Shown here: in pieces, positions 1-5,582 of the stretch
How the letters are laid out: the number at the start of each line of letters is the position of its first letter
Numbering within the stretch: position 1 is the stretch's first letter
Assembly: GCA_019242465.1 (NCBI GenBank)
Contig: JAFAVL010000322.1
Span: forward strand, 1 to 6,011
DNA from: Chroococcidiopsidaceae cyanobacterium CP_BM_RX_35
GTDB taxonomy: Bacteria > Cyanobacteriota > Cyanobacteriia > Cyanobacteriales > Chroococcidiopsidaceae
Reading direction: 5' to 3'
Length of the DNA stretch: 6,011 nucleotides
Notes under the pieces: generated by a model
The model's database searches: none
Told to the model about the DNA's origin: nothing
Seen by the model: the letters and a program-made list of their open reading frames with translations, nothing else
Program-made: the position numbers and the translations under genes

Positions 1-405
1 ATTGACTTTTTGTTGACCGCTCATCGGGATGCCGAAGCGGCTAAACGCTTTTTCCGTAAAGCATTGAGTGCGGTGCACACCCAAGAGCCTCGTGTAATTA
101 ATGTTGATAAGAATGCCGCTTATCCCAAAGCAATAGAGGAACTTAAAGCGAAGGAAGAGTTATCTAAGCAGGTAGAGTTACGACAAAACAAGTACCTTAA
201 TAATATAGTTGAGCAAGACTATCGAGGGATAAAAAGGCTAGTCAAACCTGGAATGGGATTTGGCTCATTCAACATAGCAAGACGAACAATTAAAGGTTAT
301 GAAACTATGCATATGTTGAAAAAAGGACAAGTTAAGAATCTTAAGAAAGGAGCCGTCAAAGAACGGATTAAGTTCATCGCTGAAATCTTGGGAGTGGCTG
401 CATAA
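1..405 (+). CDS. IS6-family DDE transposase, C-terminal part (5' end outside window)
   Basis: The frame is open from base 1 (IDFLLTAHRD...), so this is the end of a longer gene and the internal TTG at 10 is not its start. A full IS6 transposase is about 220-240 residues, and about 134 are present. They cover the back half of the DDE integrase core. The second catalytic Asp lies in VINVDKNAAYP, and the catalytic Glu in NNIVEQDYRGIKR, the family hallmark (usually N-x-x-E-Q-D-H-R-x-I-K-R). The PGMGFGSF and RRTIKGYE segments that follow are also typical. The first catalytic Asp lies upstream of the window. The visible part has no stop or frameshift, so activity cannot be judged. It converges on the ABC ATPase gene. 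Confidence 0.9.
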   Translation: MDFLLTAHRDAEAAKRFFRKALSAVHTQEPRVINVDKNAAYPKAIEELKAKEELSKQVELRQNKYLNNIVEQDYRGIKRLVKPGMGFGSFNIARRTIKGYETMHMLKKGQVKNLKKGAVKERIKFIAEILGVAA

Positions 406-410
406 ATAAT

Positions 411-429
411 TCCTTCTTCAAGGAGTTTT
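411..429 (+). terminator. Possible weak intrinsic terminator after the IS6 transposase
   Basis: TCCTT and AAGGA can form a 5-bp stem around a CTTC loop, followed by GTTTT, five bases after the transposase stop. The stem is short and AT-rich, so this is only a suggestion. Confidence 0.25.
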
Positions 430-440
430 CTGTCCTCAAT

Positions 441-459
441 AACTTTTTGCAACACAACC
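441..459. repeat. IS6-family right inverted repeat
   Basis: The segment ends in TTTGCAACACAACC. Its reverse complement matches the well-known IS6-type tip GGTTCTGTTGCAAA in 13 of 14 bases. It sets the right boundary of the element at 459. Confidence 0.8.
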
Positions 460-470
460 TGTTGCCATCT

Positions 471-517
471 CTGTTAGAGTGTCTTCTCAAGTAGATCCCT
501 GGAATCCATAAAGAGCC
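471..517 (+). mobile_element. Relic of the right end of an IS1595-like element
   Basis: This stretch parallels the right end of the complete IS1595-like element at about 4241-4288. On the plus strand 471-494 reads L-L-E-C-L-L-K-stop, against L-L-E-C-L-L-C-stop at the end of the complete transposase. After the stop, CCCTGGAATCCATA matches the complete inverted repeat exactly, two bases (TC) nearer the stop. The outermost bases (GAGC) also partly match. The rest of this copy is absent, replaced at 459/460 by the IS6 element, which suggests that IS6 inserted into it. It overlaps the stop codon of the ABC ATPase gene on the opposite strand. The relatedness is read directly; the order of events is inferred. 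Confidence 0.8.
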
Positions 518-1911
518 AACGATGGTAGTTCCAGTACACGAGCGCTTAAGGTAGTGGCAGCGATCGGATCATGAGAAGTCAAGATAAGCGCGCCCCCTTG
601 CTGTGTAAACTGCTTGAGGACATCCAGCATCAGTTTTAAAGAGTTGGGATCTTGCCCCACCACAATTTCATCTAGTAAGCAAAGCTTCGGTTGTCTAGCC
701 AGGACTGCGCCTAGTGCCAAGCGACGCTTTTGTCCTTGAGACAGAGCTTGTGGGTGTTTCATTGAAAACGCACTGAGATTCAACTCTTCCAGTAAGGAGT
801 CTGCCAAATCAGCCGTAACCACAGACTGCAGAAATTCTGCTCGTACACTGTCGGCAAATAATTGATGATTCGGATTTTGCAACACAAAACCTACATCCCG
901 CGCCAACTCAATGACTCGTCGGGCAGTTGCTGTTTGCCCCATTAGTTCGATGGTGCCGGAGGATGGTTTCAGCAAACCGCTCAGAAGTTTTAACAGGGTT
1001 GTCTTGCCGCAACCATTGTCCCCTCGCAGCAATATGATCTCTCCGGCAGCAACTTCCAGATCCGGAAACGGGGGATAGTGGTTCCAACGGAGTTGGTGTG
1101 TTTTTAACACAGTCAGCTCATTGGACCGTATTTCTCCATTCAGACTAGAAGGAAGAGGGGAATTGACCGCTTTCGCCTGCGTTTCTGAATATCCATTGAT
1201 CGTGGACTCTACTAAAAATTGCGGCTTCTGCCCCTGAAGCTTACCCTGCTGCACGTAATAGGCACGATCGCAAATCTGCTTAACCACATCTAACCGATGT
1301 TCGATCAGCAACACCGCTTGCCCTTGTTTGGCTTTTGTCTTCAACAACTGGAGCAGTTGCTCAACCCCTTTGGCATCCAGATAGGCGAGGGGTTCATCTA
1401 ACAACAGAACAGGTTGCCCCATGCATAGAACGCAAGCCAGTAATAACCGTTGTTTCTGCCCCGCAGAGAGGTGTTGAATCGCCCGATGTCGCTGGGATGC
1501 TAAACCAAATTCCTGAAGCGCCACCTCAGCCCTTTGCTCGATCGTGGTCGGGGAAATGTTCCAGTTCTCCAAGCCAAACACAACCTCTTCCCACACGCGG
1601 TCGGTGAACAGTTGAGTTTCCACATTTTGCAAGACAATGCCAAACTGCTGCGATCGCTGCCTGATTGACCAGTGATTGATCGGTTCGCCTCGATACTTGA
1701 TGCCGCCTTGTAAACTACCGCCCGTATGGTTGGGAGAAATTCCCGCGAGGCACTGCAGCAAGGTGCTTTTTCCACTTCCGGTCGCTCCAGCAAGCAAGAC
1801 AATTTCACCCGGATGGATGGTTAGATTAATGTCTGAAAGCGTGGGTTGTGAACTCCCAGGATACCTGAAATTCAACGCCTGGATTTCCAGTAAGGGTGAC
1901 TCGCTCGGCAT
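487..1911 (-). CDS. ECF-type transporter double ATPase (two fused ABC domains)
   Basis: This is the energising subunit of an importer. It hydrolyses ATP on the inner face of the cytoplasmic membrane and couples to the EcfT-type protein encoded just upstream. Two ABC domains follow each other in 474 residues, as in YkoD/CbiO-fusion proteins. Domain 1 has Walker A GATGSGKST (42-50), Q-loop Gln95, signature LSAGQ (148-152), Walker B LLLDEP (169-174) and switch His205. Domain 2 has Walker A GDNGCGKTT (297-305), Gln345, LSQGQ (390-394), Walker B CLLDE (411-415) and His447. Both sites look catalytically complete. The ATG at 1911 lies 6 bases after the EcfT stop, so the genes are co-transcribed. The last residues, YGFQGST and the stop, are encoded by IS-derived DNA (487-510), so the native C-terminus is altered, although all the catalytic motifs lie upstream. 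The substrate is not shown by this subunit. Confidence 0.93.
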   Translation of the reverse strand: MPSESPLLEIQALNFRYPGSSQPTLSDINLTIHPGEIVLLAGATGSGKSTLLQCLAGISPNHTGGSLQGGIKYRGEPINHWSIRQRSQQFGIVLQNVETQLFTDRVWEEVVFGLENWNISPTTIEQRAEVALQEFGLASQRHRAIQHLSAGQKQRLLLACVLCMGQPVLLLDEPLAYLDAKGVEQLLQLLKTKAKQGQAVLLIEHRLDVVKQICDRAYYVQQGKLQGQKPQFLVESTINGYSETQAKAVNSPLPSSLNGEIRSNELTVLKTHQLRWNHYPPFPDLEVAAGEIILLRGDNGCGKTTLLKLLSGLLKPSSGTIELMGQTATARRVIELARDVGFVLQNPNHQLFADSVRAEFLQSVVTADLADSLLEELNLSAFSMKHPQALSQGQKRRLALGAVLARQPKLCLLDEIVVGQDPNSLKLMLDVLKQFTQQGGALILTSHDPIAATTLSARVLELPSLALYGFQGST

Positions 1912-1917
1912 AATAAA

Positions 1918-2616
1918 TTACCGTCCCCATTCCACATAAGACACGATCGCCAGGAAACCGCTCGCCCCAATCAGAAAGCTAGTGTCCAGAGGCTGCCAAG
2001 GCAGCGATCGATACAAGCTGCGCGGTGCCGCCGGATCATAGCCCCGCGTTTCCAGCCCAATGGTCACATCATCGGCATAGGCAACTACCCGAAACAGCAT
2101 CGGCATGAGCAGACCAGAGAACCAGTGCTGGGGCTGGCGTGTGAGGTCAATGCCGCGCAACTGGTTGGCTTCAAAGATACGGCGAGTTTCTTGCTGCATT
2201 AAGGGCAAAAAGCGCCAGATCAGCATCAGACTCAGGACCATAAAGTTTGGCAACCGCACGGCTTGTAACGCGCGAACGAGATCGGCGGGTGCGGTTGTTC
2301 CAGCCAGCATTGGGGTCGGCAGCAGCATCGCCCCAATGCGTAACAAATTCACGATCGGATGCACAAACCCCTGAAATGCCAGCGACAAGCCGACGAAAAT
2401 CGCCACTGAGATGAGGCTGTAGATCAGAATCTTTCCCTGCAACCGCACTGAGACGAGCACTAACCCGACCAAGAAACTCACTAGCAATCCCAGTGCCCGT
2501 AGATCATGTAAAGCAAGGGCAAGACTGGTAAAGACGATCGAAACGCCGATTTTAAGCAGCGGGTTGACTTGCCGTAAGAAACTCGACTTTGGGCGATCGC
2601 CTTCAGCTTTCAACAT
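1918..2616 (-). CDS. ECF transporter transmembrane coupling protein (EcfT/CbiQ family)
   Basis: This is the membrane T component that links the ATPases to the substrate-binding S protein. The protein has 232 residues, in the family's range (about 200-270). Hydrophobic spans lie near residues 22-37, 41-57, 63-82 and 124-140, with another close to the C-terminus (214-227). The two cytosolic coupling motifs with conserved Arg-Gly are present: QLRGIDL (152-158) and ETRGYDP (189-195). These contact the grooves of the ABC subunits. The ATG at 2616 overlaps the end of the S-component gene by 14 bases, and GGAAAG lies just upstream as a possible ribosome site. Translational coupling is therefore likely. 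Its membership of an ECF module is well supported by the motifs and the adjacent double ATPase. Confidence 0.9.
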   Translation of the reverse strand: MLKAEGDRPKSSFLRQVNPLLKIGVSIVFTSLALALHDLRALGLLVSFLVGLVLVSVRLQGKILIYSLISVAIFVGLSLAFQGFVHPIVNLLRIGAMLLPTPMLAGTTAPADLVRALQAVRLPNFMVLSLMLIWRFLPLMQQETRRIFEANQLRGIDLTRQPQHWFSGLLMPMLFRVVAYADDVTIGLETRGYDPAAPRSLYRSLPWQPLDTSFLIGASGFLAIVSYVEWGR

Positions 2617-3163
2617 CGATCTTTCCAGCTTTCCGGAGTTGCTTGACCGCCAATTCGCCTAACCACCATCCGACGGCACCAGCGGCGGCAACTGCAAGCG
2701 TAATGCCAACGACGAGCCCAGGATTACCGACAATTTTAGCCAGTGATTCTGCTTTCGCTCCCTTTAAAAACAGTGCGGCAACGAAAAGTCCCCATAAGCT
2801 GGCACTCGCAAAAAACAGTAGATTTCCAAGTAGGCGGTTTCGTTTCGATCGATAGGTGCCAACGAAGAACATCACGGCCTCTGTCACCAAAACGGTAGCA
2901 GATAAGTACAGCGTCATGATGAATGTAATCGGAGGATGGAGTAAGCCTAACAGCAACGCTAGTGGCAGAATCATCAGACCGACGCTTCCCCGTCGTTGCA
3001 GGCGCGCCATACCCAGTGTCAGAAAGATCGCTCCCAGCGGTGCCCATGCCAAGAGCTGGACTCCAGGTGGAGTAAACAAACCGACGATAATCGCCGTCAG
3101 CACCATCCCGATCGTCATAAAAGCTGCGAAGACGTAATCTCGCAGTTGCCAAGGAGTTGTCAT
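2603..3163 (-). CDS. Predicted ECF transporter S component, substrate unassigned
   Basis: This is a small integral membrane protein of 186 residues with about six hydrophobic spans (roughly 10-30, 36-53, 62-76, 79-101, 111-133 and 148-168) and a charged C-terminal tail. Size, topology and position as first gene of an operon with EcfT and a double ATPase identify it as the likely substrate-binding S subunit. The N-terminal pattern loosely recalls the MptD/Trep_Strep group of S components, whose ligands are mostly unknown, but I cannot confirm this. It is not clearly BioY, ThiT, RibU or CbiM: there is no His-rich N-terminus of the metal-binding CbiM type. The ATG at 3163 has no strong Shine-Dalgarno sequence. 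The nearest upstream DNA is 67 bases of AT-rich sequence before the IS1595-like left end. Specificity (vitamin, precursor or metal) stays open. Confidence 0.75.
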   Translation of the reverse strand: MTTPWQLRDYVFAAFMTIGMVLTAIIVGLFTPPGVQLLAWAPLGAIFLTLGMARLQRRGSVGLMILPLALLLGLLHPPITFIMTLYLSATVLVTEAVMFFVGTYRSKRNRLLGNLLFFASASLWGLFVAALFLKGAKAESLAKIVGNPGLVVGITLAVAAAGAVGWWLGELAVKQLRKAGKIDVES

Positions 3164-3230
3164 AGGAAGGATATTGTCAACTTAATTAGAGAAATTGAAA
3201 AATCAGCACGGTAATTATTCTAATAATGCT
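3164..3230 (-). other. AT-rich leader of the ECF operon
   Basis: These 67 bases between the S-component start and the IS1595-like element are AT-rich. A TTGACA (minus strand, 3173-3178) lies too close to the ATG to act as a -35 box for it. I see no riboswitch-like structure and no convincing promoter. The native promoter may have been displaced by the insertion, or transcription may start within or beyond the element. Confidence 0.4.
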
Positions 3231-3255
3231 CGCTCAATATGGATTCCAGGGAGAT
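3231..3255. repeat. Left inverted repeat of the IS1595-like element
   Basis: Contains ATATGGATTCCAGGGAGAT preceded by CGCTCA. It is the exact reverse complement of 4265-4289 over 25 of 25 bases. Confidence 0.92.
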
Positions 3256-3280
3256 GGTGCAAAGGTAGTGCGCAGAGGGT

Positions 3281-3286
3281 TATAAT
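3281..3286 (+). promoter_or_regulatory. Likely -10 box of the IS1595-like transposase promoter
   Basis: A perfect TATAAT lies 47 bases before the transposase ATG, just inside the left inverted repeat, where IS promoters are expected. The -35 region at the right distance (near 3258-3263, TGCAAA) matches consensus poorly, so strength is uncertain. Confidence 0.45.
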
Positions 3287-3332
3287 GCCAATTCTCACAA
3301 ACTCTGGATGCCCTGGGGTGTGAATTGAACCA

Positions 3333-4264
3333 ATGCTGATCAACCTTCAAAACTTAATCGATGATGCCAAGTGCTATGAAACCATTCGTCATCTAAGGTG
3401 GCCTGAAGGTGCCAGTTGTCCTAAGTGTGGTTCAAAACGCATAGTGAAATAGGAGCTGGATGAGACTGAGCCCTTGCGGCAACGCTACCAGTGTAAGGAT
3501 TGCCAGGTAAGGTTTGATGACTTGAGCTACACAATTTTTGCTGGTCATCACCAACCTTTACGGGTGTGGATGTTATGCCTGTGTTTAATGGGATTGAACC
3601 TGTCAAACCAACAAATTGCTGCCGAACTTGAACTGAACAAGGATGATGTGCAGCAGATGACTGACCAACTGTGAGAGGGCATTGTCCAGAGTAAGCCCCA
3701 GGTGATACTTGAAGGCGAAGTGGAATGTGACGAAGCCTATGTCATCGCTGGTCAGAAAGGACAACCAGAGGCCGTGAAAAAAAGGGTCGCAAAGGACGTC
3801 GGCGTCGGCTCAAAACCAAAGCCGGACGGGGAACATTAGCCAAGGAAAAGCCGCCAATTTTCGGCATGATTCAACGCTCTGGTGAGGTGGTGCTGCAAAT
3901 GCTTTCTAACGTCAAGCAAGCAACTATCGCACCTGTCATCCAAAACACGATTGTGCCTGGGACTCTCATCTACACGGATGAATATCGAATTTACGCTCGC
4001 CTGGTGACCTGGGGGTATCAGCACAAAAGTGTGTGCCATGCCCAAGTAGAGTATGCTCGAGACGAAGATGACGATGGTTTCCACGAAGTTCACGTCAACA
4101 CGATGGAAGGTTTCTGGTCCCTACTTCGTTCCTGGCTACGACCACATCGAGGCATTTCTCAAGCTAAACTGCCGCTGTATCTTGGTTTTTTTGAGTTCGT
4201 GCATAATACTCGGAAGCAAGGTAAGGCTCTGCTTTCAGCCCTCCTTGAGTGTCTTCTTTGTTAG
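3333..4264 (+). pseudogene. IS1595-family transposase, inactivated by two stops and a frameshift
   Basis: Repaired, the gene would encode about 310 residues, the usual family length. The ATG at 3333 starts MLINLQNLIDDAKCYETIR. A zinc ribbon follows, with CPKC and then CKDC. A helical region comes next (GHHQPLRVW, GLNLSNQQIA). The catalytic domain shows the first Asp in EVECDEAYV, the second in YTDEYRIY, and the terminal HVNTMEGFWS block. The lesions are TAG at 3450-3452, TGA at 3672-3674 (CGA to TGA would restore the usual L-R-E), and a change of frame at the A7-G3 run 3777-3786. There the reading frame moves from VKK to KGRKGRRRR by -1, most simply by loss of one base. Everything after 3787 is open to the TAG at 4262-4264, immediately before the right repeat. 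Functional readthrough of all three lesions is very unlikely. Confidence 0.9.
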
Positions 4265-4289
4265 ATCTCCCTGGAATCCATATTGAGCG
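4265..4289. repeat. Right inverted repeat of the IS1595-like element
   Basis: Starts one base after the transposase stop with ATCTCCCTGGAATCCATA. It is a perfect inverted match to 3231-3255. A degraded version lacking two bases occurs at 495-517. Confidence 0.92.
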
Positions 4290-4577
4290 TTTTGGGTAAC
4301 ACTAAATGCTTTTCCGGATTAATATAATTAGCATAAACACAATATCCATCCGTTAAATATTTTCTACTTTCCCAAGTTCTAATTCTCTTCCAGAGCTTGG
4401 CAAAAGTTCGACCACTACGATCGCCTATTTCTATAGCTAAAATTCCAGGAGCATGATGATTGATAGCTATCCAAAGCCAGATTTTGTTAGTTTCCGGCCG
4501 ATGTAGGTTTGAAGTTCATCTAACTCGGCTACAATCGGATGGTCTTCTTCATCTTCTGGCAACTTATCTATAGCAAC
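4288..4577 (-). pseudogene. IS1-family transposase fragment, frameshifted and cut at its C-terminus
   Basis: The minus strand can be read in two frames as parts of one IS1-type transposase. The upstream part (about 4494-4577) reads AIDKLPEDEEDHPIVAELD then ELQTYIGRK, with the first catalytic Asp in the ELDELQT motif. A one-base loss in the TTT run near 4491-4493 moves the rest into the next frame. There NKIWLWIAINHHAPGILAI, IGDRSGRTFAKLW, YLTDGYCVYANY and LVLPKT follow without a stop. YLTDGY holds the second catalytic Asp and GDRS is a family landmark. The protein then stops abruptly at the IS1595-like repeat. The usual TYMTRVEGENTR region, with the catalytic Glu, is missing and is not found on the other side of that element. 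Further N-terminal sequence (zinc finger, helix-turn-helix) is not recognisable in 4578-4768. Confidence 0.8.
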
Positions 4578-4672
4578 GACTAACAATGCCATCCGCTCCA
4601 ATTACGCTCAAAGGTCTGGCACGATCAACAGCCAAGGAATAAGAATTTAATAACTCCGCAATCTTCCTGTAC

Positions 4673-4694
4673 GGGCGAACGGCCGTGTTCGCCC
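4673..4694. repeat. GC-rich hairpin resembling dispersed cyanobacterial repeats
   Basis: GGGCGAAC and GTTCGCCC form an 8-bp perfect stem around a 6-base loop (GGCCGT). Similar GGGGCGAA...TTCGCCCC palindromes are scattered between genes in many cyanobacteria. It lies 74 bases beyond the tetR stop and has no T-run on either side, so it looks more like a dispersed repeat than a standard terminator. The rest of 4578-4768 shows no recognisable gene. Confidence 0.6.
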
Positions 4695-4768
4695 CAACCT
4701 ACCACCAAACTTTTCGATCTTGTTTAATCCACGATCCTAAGGACTCTTTCGTTGCAGTCGAGGCAAAA

Positions 4769-5455
4769 TCACGGCGTCTTGCGCGGTGATCGCCGCTTCT
4801 TCTTCGACGCCGTGGTAACTGCAAGTTGTGCTAATACGTTTTCCACGCCCCTGCGTGCTTGTGCTAGATGAATCGGGTCGTTCCTCATGACAAACAGGAA
4901 ATTTGCAGCCAAAAGCATGGCTTCGATTTCAAAAACCGCCTGAGCAACGTCCTCCTTGGGATTTATCTCTTCCAATTCCTGCGCCTCAAGGATGCACTGC
5001 CTCAATAATGAAAGCCAATTGTCTAGCATCTCGACGACGCGATCACGGGCAGGTCCGGGTCGCGTGTCGAGTTCCGCAGCGACTGCGGCAAAAAAACACC
5101 CACCCGGAAAAACTTTGCGTTCAAGATGGGACAAAAACAAATTAGCCACCGCCTTAAGCCGCTCAGTTCCCGCTTTTGCTTTCATCGCAGGTTGAAGCAC
5201 ATCACTATCAAAAATGACGGCTGCCGTTTCGATCGTCGCCAATTCTAGGGTTTCTTTATCTTTGAAGTGCGCATAGAGTCCACTCTTGCTCATCCCAACC
5301 TCAGCAGCTAGATCCCCAAGTGACAGTCCATTCAGTCCTTTTATGGTTACCAACTTCGCCGCAGTTAGCAGAATGGTAGCGCGGCTGATCTGACCCTTCG
5401 AATGGCGAGACTCACCGCCTTCTGAACTGGTTGTTAATGACGAAATATTACTCAT
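4769..5455 (-). CDS. TetR/AcrR-family transcriptional repressor
   Basis: A cytoplasmic DNA-binding regulator of 228 residues, slightly longer than the common 190-215. The extra length lies in a polar N-terminal tail (1-20) and a basic C-terminal tail (KKKRRSPRK). The TetR helix-turn-helix is clear at about residues 44-64: LSLGDLAAEVGMSKSGLYAHF, followed by KDKETL. The ligand domain contains FPGGCFFAAVAAELDTRPG (115-133), a pattern common in one large subgroup of TetR C-terminal domains. The start is ATG at 5455 with AAGG close upstream. It is divergent from a FAD-linked oxidase gene, and the 127-bp gap holds two matching palindromes. It very probably represses that gene and, since the sites also lie in front of its own start, itself. 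The inducing ligand is unknown. Confidence 0.93.
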   Translation of the reverse strand: MSNISSLTTSSEGGESRHSKGQISRATILLTAAKLVTIKGLNGLSLGDLAAEVGMSKSGLYAHFKDKETLELATIETAAVIFDSDVLQPAMKAKAGTERLKAVANLFLSHLERKVFPGGCFFAAVAAELDTRPGPARDRVVEMLDNWLSLLRQCILEAQELEEINPKEDVAQAVFEIEAMLLAANFLFVMRNDPIHLAQARRGVENVLAQLAVTTASKKKRRSPRKTP

Positions 5456-5458
5456 ACC

Positions 5459-5487
5459 TTGACAATAGCACGACCGGTCGTAATAAT
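5459..5487 (+). promoter_or_regulatory. Sigma-70-type promoter of the FAD-linked oxidase gene
   Basis: A perfect TTGACA (5459-5464) is followed after exactly 17 bases by AATAAT (5482-5487), five of six matches to the -10 consensus. Transcription would begin near 5494, leaving a leader of about 90 bases. The 12-bp operator at 5470-5481 lies wholly inside the spacer, so a bound repressor would block RNA polymerase directly. The assignment comes from sequence only. Confidence 0.7.
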
Positions 5488-5490
5488 CAA
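5462..5490 (-). promoter_or_regulatory. Possible tetR promoter overlapping the divergent one
   Basis: On the minus strand TTGATT (5485-5490) and TATTGT (5462-5467) are spaced by 17 bases, with the same operator in the spacer. The -10 is only 6 bases from the tetR ATG, so transcripts would be nearly leaderless. That makes the call weak. Confidence 0.3.
5470..5481. promoter_or_regulatory. TetR operator site 1
   Basis: ACGACCGGTCGT is a perfect 12-bp palindrome, with arms ACGAC and GTCGT separated by two bases. The same arms recur at 5503-5514. Its centre is 33 bp from that of site 2, about three helical turns, so two dimers would bind the same DNA face. Confidence 0.75.
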
Positions 5491-5529
5491 GACAGAAAAA
5501 GAACGACTAGTCGTTCTTTTTCTGTCTTG
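5488..5529. promoter_or_regulatory. Perfect 42-bp palindrome containing TetR operator site 2
   Basis: Each of 21 bases outward from the centre (between 5508 and 5509) pairs with its partner. The core ACGACTAGTCGT (5503-5514) has the same arms as site 1, with TA in place of CG at the centre (CTAG for CCGG). The palindrome lies at and just after the predicted start of the oxidase transcript. It could act as an operator, as an RNA hairpin in the leader, or as both. Confidence 0.75.
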
Positions 5530-5563
5530 TACGACAAAAGTCTTTCGTGCTTGCCAATGCCAA

Positions 5564-5569
5564 AAGGAG
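5564..5569 (+). promoter_or_regulatory. Ribosome binding site of the FAD-linked oxidase
   Basis: AAGGAG lies 13 bases before the ATG at 5583, slightly far but the only purine-rich site. It favours ATG 5583 over an in-frame GTG at 5547, whose product would start with non-family residues. Confidence 0.6.
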
Positions 5570-5582
5570 TAGAGAAAATATC

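Larger units (their letters stand above)
1..459 (+). mobile_element. Right end of an IS6-family insertion sequence (left end outside the window)
   Basis: The span holds the C-terminal half of an IS6 (IS240/IS26-like) transposase followed by a non-coding tail that ends in a terminal repeat at 441-459. Read inward on the minus strand, the repeat begins GGTTGTGTTGCAAA, which closely resembles the GGTTCTGTTGCAAA tip typical of IS6-family elements. The element therefore ends at 459. IS6 elements usually make 8-bp target duplications, so 460-467 (TGTTGCCA) is the candidate duplication. It cannot be confirmed because the left side lies outside the window. The target was the relic IS1595-like end that follows. 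Confidence 0.85.
3231..4289 (+). mobile_element. IS1595-family (ISXO2-like) insertion sequence with a dead transposase
   Basis: The element is 1059 bp, bounded by perfect 25-bp inverted repeats (3231-3255 and 4265-4289). It carries one transposase gene of the zinc-ribbon plus DDE/N type. That gene has two in-frame stops and a frameshift, so the element cannot move by itself but keeps ends that a related transposase might use. No direct duplication is seen: the 8 bases outside are ATAATGCT on the left and TTTTGGGT on the right, whereas IS1595 elements normally leave 8 bp. The right flank is an IS1-type transposase fragment and the left flank is the ECF operon leader. An adjacent deletion or recombination probably followed insertion. 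Confidence 0.88.

Noticed and set aside
1335..1607. Plus-strand and other-frame open frames across the ATPase, EcfT, S-component and tetR genes
   Set aside because: They lie antisense to or out of frame with clear protein-coding genes, lack ribosome sites and have no family-like content.
3173..3178. Minus-strand TTGACA before the S-component gene as its -35 box
   Set aside because: It lies only about 9 bases from the ATG, leaving no room for a -10 box and transcription start.
3474..3674. Short open frame of 66 residues as a separate small gene
   Set aside because: It is the piece of the transposase between its two premature stops, in the same frame and with family sequence.
3777..3786. A7-G3 run at the frame change as a programmed -1 frameshift site in the transposase
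   Set aside because: The gene already has two unrelated in-frame stops, and remembered relatives read continuously through this point, so a simple indel is the more likely explanation.
4589..4669. Minus-strand frame reading YSLAVDRARPLSVIGADG as a further protein fragment
   Set aside because: I cannot tie it to a family with confidence and it has no start or clear continuation; it may be degraded IS sequence.
5547..5582. Upstream GTG at 5547 as start of the oxidase gene
   Set aside because: The extra residues do not belong to the family and would place the start before the only ribosome site; ATG 5583 fits better.
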